Positions 27,475-33,765 of a stretch of 38,975 nucleotides of DNA are shown here, in pieces. Origin of the DNA: Candidatus Colinaster equi. Its GTDB lineage: Bacteria > Bacillota > Clostridia > Lachnospirales > Lachnospiraceae. The notes below the pieces were generated by a model. It did not search any database. It saw nothing but the letters and a program-made list of their open reading frames with translations, and had not been told where the DNA came from. The first letter of the stretch is position 1. Every line of letters starts with the position of its first letter. A program made the translations under genes and the position numbers. Location: contig JAGHVF010000013.1 in assembly GCA_018064425.1 (NCBI GenBank), forward strand, positions 1 to 38,975, read 5' to 3'.

Positions 27475-27726
27475 TCAAAAGTTAGATAATTGTTCTATTC
27501 GGAAGATACTTTCTCGAAATACATATGTCCTCTGACAATTATCAATAAAATGTGTTCTGTTCTCTATCATAGTATCCGGGAGATTTATTCCGTTCTGTCT
27601 TCCGATTTCAAAACACTTTAACATCCACGCCATATTTTTTGCCAGATTTCTCATTGTTTGCATAACCTCAAGGTAAACAAGCATTCCAACATACATAAGT
27701 AAAAAAATACCAACCGCTACAATCAT
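27475..27726 (-). CDS. Small membrane-anchored hypothetical protein
   Basis: An 83-residue protein, MIVAVGIFLLMYVGMLVYLEV at its start (one transmembrane helix), then a helical, cytoplasmic-looking tail ending FRIEQLSNF. GGAG lies 6 bases before the ATG at 27726. The frame is open further upstream to 27912, but that portion overlaps the next gene and crosses a terminator, so it is excluded. A terminator hairpin lies directly before its ribosome site, leaving no room for a private promoter. Family not recognised; it could be a fragment. Confidence 0.5.
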   Translation of the reverse strand: MIVAVGIFLLMYVGMLVYLEVMQTMRNLAKNMAWMLKCFEIGRQNGINLPDTMIENRTHFIDNCQRTYVFRESIFRIEQLSNF

Positions 27727-27742
27727 AATTTTCTCCATATAT

Positions 27743-27767
27743 ATAAAAAGCACAGCCGTAGCTGTGC
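27743..27767 (-). terminator. Intrinsic terminator after the 105-residue membrane protein gene
   Basis: On the minus strand GCACAGC, loop TACG, GCTGTGC, then TTTTTATATATAT. It ends the unit starting at 28148 and lies immediately before the ribosome site of the 83-residue gene. Confidence 0.8.
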
Positions 27768-27830
27768 ACAAAAAACATATACTTGTGTAAAAATGACAAT
27801 GCTTTTTATATCCGTTTGAATCATCTTTTC

Positions 27831-28148
27831 CTACAAATATGCACTCACCAAAATCAATGTCCACAAGACAATTCCGATTGTAGCAAGCACCAATGCCAGA
27901 ATTGCCGGCCACTTATGCGCCTTTGGATTTTGCTTTAGTGAAACACTTGCCAATATTATCTGAATAATCGGAACAATATCCATTCCCAAGACGAATAAAA
28001 TCAACTGAGGCACCGTAACACTATTAAATGCATTCAGTTTTATCATATATATAACAAATACAACAGCGGCGAGAAAATAACCCGGTATCGCCAGAATTGC
28101 CGCTATGACTCCTTTTGTGTCCCACGTCTTTTTTACTTTATTTTCCAT
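27831..28148 (-). CDS. Small multi-pass membrane protein
   Basis: A 105-residue protein with three to four hydrophobic helices (VIAAILAIPGYFLAAVVFVIY, QLILFVLGMDIVPIIQIILASVSL, AILALVLATIGIVLWTLILV, each about 20 residues). A short charged N-terminus, ENKVKKTWDTKG, precedes them. The ATG at 28148 follows AAAGGGA; a GTG one codon earlier is possible. No family signature is recognised. It lies 60 bases downstream of the 98-residue gene ending at 28209 and is closed by a strong terminator. Confidence 0.75.
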   Translation of the reverse strand: MENKVKKTWDTKGVIAAILAIPGYFLAAVVFVIYMIKLNAFNSVTVPQLILFVLGMDIVPIIQIILASVSLKQNPKAHKWPAILALVLATIGIVLWTLILVSAYL

Positions 28149-28208
28149 CACATTCCCTTTCCTGCCGGCACACTGTCAAAATGTTACGTATCAAGTCACC
28201 AACCTCGT

Positions 28209-28505
28209 CTATGTGGTCACAGGCTCAAACAAATAAGGTTTTCTTTTATTATATTTTATCTTCATAGTTTTACCTTCAATTTCCTCTATTGAAGGATCTT
28301 GCAACGGATAAAATGAATAAAAACCTCTTCTTTTCTTGTCACCGACAGAATATGTTATTTCATACTCATAATAATCAAGTTCTCTATAACCTACTTTTGT
28401 TCTGCTTGCGGCTTTATTTCTTTTTCCGGTAAATGTAGCCGTGGTTTCAACCCATGTTGTTTTTCCCAAACTATTCAATTTTAAACAAAATTCAAACAAA
28501 TTCAT
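28209..28505 (-). CDS. Hypothetical protein, beta-rich
   Basis: A 98-residue protein. The middle and C-terminus (YYEYEITYSVGDKKRRGFYSF, EGKTMKIKYNKRKPYLFEP) recall the small beta-barrel DUF3592-type proteins, in which a conserved Y-N/D-P-x-P-P-like end follows a predicted strand; this resemblance is weak. No membrane helix is seen. GGAG and AGGTT lie before the ATG. A promoter with an extended -10 lies about 60 bases upstream. Confidence 0.65.
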   Translation of the reverse strand: MNLFEFCLKLNSLGKTTWVETTATFTGKRNKAASRTKVGYRELDYYEYEITYSVGDKKRRGFYSFYPLQDPSIEEIEGKTMKIKYNKRKPYLFEPVTT

Positions 28506-28563
28506 AACCTACTCCAATTGCAGAGCATAATCCTTTAATATTATCTGCCTCTATTCTTATAGT

Positions 28564-28572
28564 ATTATAACA
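28564..28572 (-). promoter_or_regulatory. Extended -10 promoter of the 28505 gene
   Basis: TGTTATAAT on the minus strand, identical to the extended -10 of the diguanylate cyclase promoter, 59 bases before the start codon. No good -35 is seen. Confidence 0.45.
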
Positions 28573-28634
28573 AAAATGCAAATTATAATCCATTTTATCT
28601 TAACAAGGACTAGCTATAACCTCACACAAATATA

Positions 28635-28658
28635 GCGGTTATTCTTTCAAATAACCGC
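28635..28658 (-). terminator. Terminator-like hairpin after the DUF1062-like gene
   Basis: Perfect 8-base arms GCGGTTAT and ATAACCGC with an 8-base loop, 16 bases after the stop codon at 28675. The following tract (TATATTTG on the minus strand) is only moderately T-rich. Confidence 0.6.
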
Positions 28659-28674
28659 CATCATAATCTCAATT

Positions 28675-28971
28675 TTACTTAAATTCAGCATTATTTCTCT
28701 TGAGAAAACTTATATCATTTCCGAACTGAGAAGCTAAGTCTTCATCATTCGCCAAAAACATTTCATATTTTTCCGAATCAATCTTCGAGGGCTTAATTCT
28801 TTCATAAATCGTAAGATTCCAAGAATGCTTACACTTTTTGCATCTATATATTAACCATACATCAATGCAATTACCATTTGCATTCACCCTGAACTTTCCG
28901 GAATTGACGAATTCCTGTTTTTTTCCGCATCCTCCGCAGCGATGATATACCTTAATTGAATTAAAGCTCAT
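28675..28971 (-). CDS. DUF1062-like zinc-ribbon protein, short form
   Basis: A 98-residue protein with a zinc ribbon made of HRCGGCGKKQEF and IYRCKKCKHSWNLTIYERI, then a helical tail (FLANDEDLASQFGNDISFLKRN). This matches the N-terminal half of DUF1062 proteins, which as I recall are usually near 180-200 residues. Here the frame ends at 28675 and a hairpin follows directly, so it is either a natural short form or an old truncation. AGGAGG gives a very strong ribosome site. Confidence 0.7.
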   Translation of the reverse strand: MSFNSIKVYHRCGGCGKKQEFVNSGKFRVNANGNCIDVWLIYRCKKCKHSWNLTIYERIKPSKIDSEKYEMFLANDEDLASQFGNDISFLKRNNAEFK

Positions 28972-29004
28972 TTTTATCCTCCTATTATTTCTTGGGGATT
29001 CATC

Positions 29005-29097
29005 TGAGCTTAGTTATTTTTTTAAGCTCAGACTACTGAGCCATAACATATCTTTTTCTCATAAAAATCTAACTCCTTCCTAGTGCTTAGTTATTTT
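29005..29097. repeat. Inverted and direct repeats between MFS gene and DUF1062-like gene
   Basis: TGAGCTTA (29005-29012) and TAAGCTCA (29023-29030) form a hairpin with a 10-base loop, just upstream of the DUF1062-like gene. The 13-base word GCTTAGTTATTTT occurs at 29008-29020 and again at 29085-29097. Between them the minus strand has AAGGAG followed by a nine-codon reading frame (29062-29033, MRKRYVMAQ). The arrangement could be a leader or regulatory site; it is unproven. Confidence 0.5.
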
Positions 29098-29105
29098 ATC
29101 AAAAC

Positions 29106-30338
29106 TTATTCATGTTTTTCGAGGTTCCTTACATCCTTAACCATATATAATGCAATCGCGGTCAACGTAAGCAGTACGCCGGATATCGCAATTACAACAG
29201 CACAACCTCTTCCGACACCCATTCCTGTCCATTTTGCGATTCCATCCGAAAGAATTCCAAAGCATCCATACGAGACCACATATCCAATCTGTGATATAAA
29301 ACCTATCAATCCCCATGCACGTCCCTGTTTTTCGGCAGCAATGTTTATTCTAACCAGATAATCAAGACAATTATTTGCAAACGGAAGCATAAAGAAAAAC
29401 ATAAATCCAAAGCTCGAAATAACAATCATGTTTTCTACAAGACTGAATCCGACCATAAACAATCCTGCCATTCCCAAAGATGAGCACAGGATCTTCGCAT
29501 AATTCTTCTTTATACCAATAATTCCAAGAAAGACACTTGATACAAGCATTCCCATGGCACATACGGTTTCACCTATTCCAAGTGCGGCACTATCTGTAAA
29601 ATCAAGAATCAGCGGTTCCGAAAGCAGCTGAATTGCACCCATGAACATAGTAATTACCGAAGAAATCACGATTAGTGCCATTACACCCTTCTTCTCTGTT
29701 ATTGCCGCATAGCCTTCCTTGAAACTATCCATAAAACTGCCTGTGTTATTATTGGCCTTTGTAACCAAACCTCTCTTTACAACCCCTGTACAAAATACCG
29801 TCACGAAGAAAGTACATATGTCAATAATCAGTAAAAGCTTGATATCACTGACTGCAAGCAATAGTCCGGCTATAACAGGAGATGCAAGATATCGAGCGCT
29901 TCCTGCAATGCTAACCATCCCACTTGCCTTGGAATATTCTTCTTCAGTAAGCAAATCAGTAACCGTCGCTCTGTATGAGGGCTCTATCAGTGAAGAAAAC
30001 ACCGAACTTATAAACACCCCGATACATATCTGTACAAGGCTTGCTCCGCCGGTCATCATACAAATCAGAATATATATAACTCCGAGTGCCGACAGACCAT
30101 CTCCAAGCATCATCAGAAGTCTTCTGTCATATCGATCTGCCAGCACTCCGGCAGGGGCACTGAGAAGCAGTGTCGGAAGAAATGCAAGAAGTGTTACGAT
30201 TGCCATATTGGTCGCACTTCCCGTTTGATTAAACACATACACTCCAAGTCCGAAGCTCGTAAGTCCTCCGCCAATGGCCGATATAAGTTCTCCGGACCAT
30301 AAGAGAAAGAATTTACCAAAATTTGATTTCTTATCCAT
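29106..30338 (-). CDS. MFS exporter (EntS/MefA-like, MFS_3 group)
   Basis: A 410-residue transporter with about twelve helices. The N-terminus FLLWSGELISAIGGGLTSFGLGVY and the loop 2-3 motif SAPAGVLADRYDRRLLMMLGD are typical of the MFS_3 drug/siderophore exporter group. AGGAGGG lies 5-6 bases before the ATG. The promoter region carries a 17-base palindrome identical to one upstream of the adjacent tetR gene, so it is very likely repressed by that TetR and induced by its own substrate. Substrate unknown. Confidence 0.93.
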   Translation of the reverse strand: MDKKSNFGKFFLLWSGELISAIGGGLTSFGLGVYVFNQTGSATNMAIVTLLAFLPTLLLSAPAGVLADRYDRRLLMMLGDGLSALGVIYILICMMTGGASLVQICIGVFISSVFSSLIEPSYRATVTDLLTEEEYSKASGMVSIAGSARYLASPVIAGLLLAVSDIKLLLIIDICTFFVTVFCTGVVKRGLVTKANNNTGSFMDSFKEGYAAITEKKGVMALIVISSVITMFMGAIQLLSEPLILDFTDSAALGIGETVCAMGMLVSSVFLGIIGIKKNYAKILCSSLGMAGLFMVGFSLVENMIVISSFGFMFFFMLPFANNCLDYLVRINIAAEKQGRAWGLIGFISQIGYVVSYGCFGILSDGIAKWTGMGVGRGCAVVIAISGVLLTLTAIALYMVKDVRNLEKHE

Positions 30339-30356
30339 TTTTACCCTCCTGTTCTT

Positions 30357-30373
30357 ACCGACAGTTTGTCGGT
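30357..30373. promoter_or_regulatory. TetR operator upstream of the MFS exporter
   Basis: Perfect palindrome ACCGACAGTTTGTCGGT (7-base arms, 3-base centre), 19 bases before the MFS start codon. An identical copy lies at the tetR promoter. Confidence 0.88.
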
Positions 30374-30380
30374 CTGTTTG

Positions 30381-30414
30381 TAAAAATTAAAGGAAACCTT
30401 CATTTCCTTTAATT
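30381..30414 (-). terminator. Terminator after tetR
   Basis: Perfect 12-base arms (30385-30396 and 30403-30414, AATTAAAGGAAA/TTTCCTTTAATT) with a 6-base loop, followed on the minus strand by T residues. It lies 3 bases after the tetR stop and just before the MFS operator, so the two genes appear to be separate units. Confidence 0.7.
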
Positions 30415-30417
30415 GAA

Positions 30418-31056
30418 TCACTTATTTATCTCTTTTAAAAAGATTGGCATAATTACTTCTACAAGTATCCCCTGCTTTGCTCCAAGCACACGCTCGGTAT
30501 GATATATGAAAGCTTGTACCTTCCCCATAATCTCTTCTTCGGTAAGCTCCATCATATCATCAAATGCAACATTGGAATAAATCATAACCATCTCTGCCGC
30601 CTCTATCGGATGCTTCGTATTAAATATTCCAAGCGAGACGCCTTCAGAAATCAGATTACCAACAATCGGTACAACTTCCGCAATAAGACGATTCTGCATC
30701 TTCTGATGAAGGAGCGCATTCTGCGGTCGATGCACCTGCTTAATCACTTCCTGCCCAAGTGTTGTATCAACATTAAGCGCCATGATTGTCATCGTGAATC
30801 TCTGAAGAACCGGAATAGACTTGTCCGTCGCAATTGTCTTTGCAGTAGTCAAAAGCTGACCTTCCAATCTCTCTATCACTGCATCAAGAATCTCTTCCTT
30901 AGACTTAAAATGATGATATAGTGTTCCTCTTGCTATACCAATAACATTGATAATGTCGTTGGTACTTGTATCATCAAAGCCCTTCTGCGTAAACAGCTCT
31001 TCTGCCACATCAAGTATTTCATTTTTTCTCTCAGCTGCATCTTTGACTATTCGCAC
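30418..31056 (-). CDS. TetR family transcriptional repressor
   Basis: A 212-residue regulator. The N-terminal helix-turn-helix is clear (ILDVAEELFTQKGFDDTST, then IARGTLYHHFKSKEEIL), followed by an all-helical ligand-binding domain with no recognisable ligand signature. The start is a GTG (MRIVKDAAERKN); AGAGG is about 11 bases upstream and no ATG lies nearby. It should bind ACCGACAGTTTGTCGGT at its own promoter and at the MFS promoter, giving autorepression and substrate-induced export. Confidence 0.93.
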   Translation of the reverse strand: MRIVKDAAERKNEILDVAEELFTQKGFDDTSTNDIINVIGIARGTLYHHFKSKEEILDAVIERLEGQLLTTAKTIATDKSIPVLQRFTMTIMALNVDTTLGQEVIKQVHRPQNALLHQKMQNRLIAEVVPIVGNLISEGVSLGIFNTKHPIEAAEMVMIYSNVAFDDMMELTEEEIMGKVQAFIYHTERVLGAKQGILVEVIMPIFLKEINK

Positions 31057-31113
31057 CGTTTTTCGTCGCCTCTCAGTCAGCTATATTAATAACAAATACT
31101 ATGGCCTTTCTTA

Positions 31114-31130
31114 ACCGACAGTTTGTCGGT
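31114..31130. promoter_or_regulatory. TetR operator at the tetR promoter
   Basis: ACCGACAGTTTGTCGGT, identical in all 17 bases to the copy at 30357-30373. It begins 7 bases downstream of the -10 element and covers the expected transcription start, the classic position for autorepression. Confidence 0.9.
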
Positions 31131-31137
31131 CAATATG

Positions 31138-31166
31138 ATAATACACTCATATATTACTATTGTCAA
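31138..31166 (-). promoter_or_regulatory. Promoter of tetR
   Basis: On the minus strand a consensus TTGACA (31161-31166), a 17-base spacer and TATTAT (31138-31143). This is the best sigma-A match in the window. Confidence 0.85.
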
Positions 31167-31168
31167 TA

Positions 31169-31936
31169 CTATCTTTTCTTATATAGTAAAAGTTCCGGAT
31201 TGGATCCTTCCTCCTCATAGGTGCAAACCATAATAAAATCCATGTTCGCTAAAATTCCAAAGCATCTGTCACCGCCAAACTCAGATTCCAATTGATTTCC
31301 AAAATATGTCGTTTGGTCATTCAAAAACTTTACGCATACACCACTTGGTAACGGATATGCCAAATTAACATAGCTACCAATCAAAGCATTCAACTTTTCA
31401 ACCTTAGGCATTCCTTCGATATGAAGTTCATTAATCTCATCGATAAGCTGCTTTTTTAACATTTCAAGTTGTCCATCGTCGCTAAGTTCTTCATATCGTT
31501 TCCAATAATCAAGGGTTGGAAGTGTTGCCTTCATGTGCTCTCGCGCCTGTTCTTCTGTAAATCCTTCATTAGCTAAATGTTTTACGCAAACATCAATCAG
31601 ATCATCCATATTACTGTATGTATACGTTCCATCCGCATAGCACCACTTACAATAATCTTCATTCAAAAATCCATCACTGTCATGACCAACAACTTCATCT
31701 TCCAAAGGCATACCGCAGCACTGACAAATCAGTTGCTTCGGCGCACCCAAAAGTGTATTAATTGTAACATTAAACTCCTTAGACAAAAGCTTAAGTGTCT
31801 CTGTATTAGGAATTGTTTCGCCATTTTCCCAACGTGATACAGCCTGTCTTGTGACCATAATCCTTTCTGCTAATTCATCTTGAGACAATCCCTTTTTTGT
31901 ACGAAGTTCAAAAATAATATCCTTTGTTTCCATCAT
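31169..31936 (-). CDS. XRE family regulator with zinc-ribbon domain
   Basis: A 255-residue protein. Residues 1-65 are a Cro/C1-type helix-turn-helix (LRTKKGLSQDELAERIMVTRQAVSRWENG split over helices 1-4). Residues 70-105 are a zinc ribbon of the CxxCGMPL ... YCKWCY type. The C-terminal region (YVNLAYPLPSGVCVKF, TTYFGNQLESEFGGDRCFGI) is a domain I associate with similar regulators but cannot name with confidence. The ATG at 31936 is chosen because GGAGG lies 5 bases upstream; a TTG start at 31948 overlaps that site. Target genes are unknown. It ends close to the tetR promoter on the same strand. Confidence 0.88.
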   Translation of the reverse strand: MMETKDIIFELRTKKGLSQDELAERIMVTRQAVSRWENGETIPNTETLKLLSKEFNVTINTLLGAPKQLICQCCGMPLEDEVVGHDSDGFLNEDYCKWCYADGTYTYSNMDDLIDVCVKHLANEGFTEEQAREHMKATLPTLDYWKRYEELSDDGQLEMLKKQLIDEINELHIEGMPKVEKLNALIGSYVNLAYPLPSGVCVKFLNDQTTYFGNQLESEFGGDRCFGILANMDFIMVCTYEEEGSNPELLLYKKR

Positions 31937-32010
31937 CTCTACCTCCAATACAGATATTTTAACAGTAAGCCTGATTTCGCAAAAGCAACTTGTTGTTTCC
32001 TATGTTAAGT

Positions 32011-32286
32011 CTAGATGTATATCTCTTCTATTGCAGCATAATAGTTATTCATAAAATCAGACATTTTTGTTGCTTTATCTTCTTCGTCAATAAGTGCATC
32101 AACATCGTCCGGCCATTCATCACCTTCATCAATTCCCTGCTTAGTCAGCCAAGCATCCTCTGCTTCAAACTACATTATTCTTCCGTCATCGGATTCAATT
32201 GTCACAAGTGCCATAAGCGGCTCGCTATCAGAACGTTCTTCGCAGCCAAAATCGGCTTCCATAATATGTTTTACAATCCACATCAT
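32011..32286 (-). pseudogene. Small acidic gene interrupted by an in-frame TAG
   Basis: The frame from ATG 32286 reads MMWIVKHIMEADFGCEERSD and onwards for 38 codons, meets TAG at 32172-32170, then stays open for 52 more codons (FEAEDAWLTKQGIDEGDEWP onward) to a TAG at 32013-32011. Both halves have the same acidic, coding-like composition, so this looks like one 91-codon gene with a single nonsense change. The start overlaps the stop of the preceding gene (ATGATG over TGA), as in a coupled gene pair. Function unknown. Confidence 0.6.
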
Positions 32287-32510
32287 AAAATTTCACACCC
32301 ACTTCTTGTAGGAACCTCTTCACCAGAAATATATCCGCGACGAAACTCCATATTAATTTCCTTAAGTTCCTTTTTACCATCAATATAATCTTGATACATT
32401 TCCGCAAGGCCGGCAGCACATCCATCGCAAGAACCCTCAATATTACCAAGTGATTCTGCTACTATAGCCTCACGTTCTTCTCTTGTCGTGTCTTTTATGA
32501 GATAACCCAT
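32283..32510 (-). CDS. Small hypothetical protein
   Basis: A 75-residue protein beginning MGYLIKDTTREEREAIVAES and containing SCDGCAAGLAEMYQDYIDGK, a pattern I associate with small clostridial proteins of unknown function. The frame is open further upstream to 32627, but the first ATG there lies inside a terminator stem. An ATG at 32552 (89 residues) is an alternative; neither start has an ideal ribosome site (GGAGG lies 13 bases upstream of 32510). It overlaps the following interrupted gene. Confidence 0.6.
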   Translation of the reverse strand: MGYLIKDTTREEREAIVAESLGNIEGSCDGCAAGLAEMYQDYIDGKKELKEINMEFRRGYISGEEVPTRSGCEIL

Positions 32511-32612
32511 CTTCTCTATTAATCCTCCAAAGCTTTTTTCGGTCTTCTGCATCCACAAAAGATCGTACCATCTATCGAATTTCTTCCCAAATTTTATCAA
32601 ATGTGCAATATG

Positions 32613-32634
32613 AAAAAAGACGGCCATAGCCGTC
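32613..32634 (-). terminator. Terminator of the LysM micro-gene
   Basis: On the minus strand GACGGC, loop TATG, GCCGTC, then TTTTTT, 50 bases after the LysM stop codon. Confidence 0.8.
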
Positions 32635-32685
32635 CTAAAATTTTGTTAAAATAAATCGAATGTCATTCGCTCCACCCAGAAGATA

Positions 32686-32844
32686 TCATTCAAGTGGAAT
32701 AAACAGCTTGTTGCCCGGATAAATATAATCGCCTGGATTGATGTTGTTCAATTCACAAAGTAGATTGACGGTAATGCCGTATTTTCCTGCGATACCGGGA
32801 AGTGTATCGCCATTCTTGATAATATATACAATGCTCCTTCTCAC
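32686..32844 (-). CDS. Single-domain LysM micro-protein
   Basis: A 52-residue reading frame that is almost entirely one LysM peptidoglycan/chitin-binding repeat: IVYIIKNGDTLPGIAGKYG, then LCELNNINPGDYIYPGNKLFIP. The start is a GTG at 32844 with AGGTGG 7 bases upstream. A strong promoter lies upstream and a terminator downstream, so it is a complete transcription unit. No signal peptide is present. It could instead be the 3' remnant of a larger cell-wall protein: the frame is open for a further 23 codons upstream (PPREEENLVEVAGG) before a TAG. Confidence 0.65.
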   Translation of the reverse strand: MRRSIVYIIKNGDTLPGIAGKYGITVNLLCELNNINPGDYIYPGNKLFIPLE

Positions 32845-32907
32845 GTATGAACCACCTGCAACCTCTACAAGATTTTCTTCTTCACGAGGTGGCTTTATTC
32901 CTATATT

Positions 32908-32936
32908 ATTGTATCGCTATCGGCAATATATATCAA
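32908..32936 (-). promoter_or_regulatory. Promoter upstream of the LysM micro-gene
   Basis: On the minus strand TTGATA (32931-32936), a 17-base spacer and TACAAT (32908-32913). The expected start point is about 55 bases before the GTG codon. Confidence 0.65.
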
Positions 32937-33491
32937 TATTTTATGTTATGAAACATTATTATATTTTGCCGATACGTATCATTCTGTTGCACCGAAAAAC
33001 GAAATAATTGTGCGTTCTGTAAAACGCCTTGATTGGAAAGTGATCACATCTCCATATATTATTTTCTCTACAATAAATACTACCTTATATTTCCTTGTAT
33101 GATTTTCATACTGATAGGACAATGAGACGTTTCAAATGTTACTATCCCCCACATCACCCCCCAAGGCTATATCACGCTCCTATGGCAGTTTTACCAGTGT
33201 ACCGCAGGCATAATTCTTTGTGCACTATTCAGAAATCAATCATCTTTTAAGACTATTAGCATCACGAAAAAAATCAATCATATTGATTCGCAAAATGCCT
33301 TCATCATCACCCCAACTTTTCCCATAACTTTTTGAAATTACAATTTTTTTGGTTTATCTTTGTTACGAAGTTCTTCCTTACTTATTTCGTACTGAATTTC
33401 GTCTAAAAATACATAGTATCTTTATTGTTCCCAAGTTTTTCAACAGCATCGGGATACTACTCAGCATAAAACTCTAATTGCCAATAATCTC
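32937..33491. other. Gene-free, decayed stretch
   Basis: About 550 bases without a credible gene. All frames carry many stops. Short minus-strand stretches look like eroded coding sequence (for example a run reading SYGKSWGDDEGILRINMID between stops), but no family can be named. No RNA gene is seen. Confidence 0.5.
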
Positions 33492-33647
33492 TTAAACATA
33501 CTTTTCTTCAAAAGTTTTTCCCTTCTTCGTCAGTGTATCAATATTATCGCCGGTTGAACCATTACCAGAATCATCTCCGTCCTCCGGGTCCTTCGAAGGA
33601 CCCGAATCCGGTTTAGAAGAATTCGGTTTCGTGTCCAACATCTCCAT
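33492..33647 (-). other. Doubtful 51-codon acidic reading frame
   Basis: Starts MEMLDTKPNSSKPDSGPS, followed by a Gly/Asp/Ser-rich stretch, and ends KTFEEKYV. It has no ribosome site and begins directly after the T-run of a terminator, so it is probably a remnant. A 20-base perfect palindrome lies inside it. Confidence 0.25.
33585..33604. repeat. 20-base perfect palindrome
   Basis: cgggtccttcgaaggacccg, fully self-complementary, in otherwise AT-rich decayed DNA, flanked by tccgtcct on the left and aatccgg on the right. Confidence 0.7.
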
Positions 33648-33653
33648 AAACGC

Positions 33654-33695
33654 AAAAAGCTGCCAACAACAGAACTTAATCTGTTACTGACAGCT
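33654..33695 (-). terminator. Terminator after the first AAA_14 ATPase gene
   Basis: On the minus strand AGCTG ... TAACAGA, loop, TCTGTTG ... CAGCT and then TTTTT, about 70 bases after the stop codon at 33766. Confidence 0.65.
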
Positions 33696-33765
33696 AATAA
33701 CAAAACAACAATATAACAGGCTGAAAATTTCTTCAGTTTGACCCCCGCTACTCCAACTGTGTAAA

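Noticed and set aside
27727-27912. Upstream extension of the 83-residue membrane gene
   Set aside because: It crosses a terminator and overlaps the preceding gene; the composition there is not protein-like.
32511-32627. Upstream extension of the 75-residue gene to 114 residues
   Set aside because: The first ATG lies within the T-run side of the LysM terminator; a start at 32552 remains possible.
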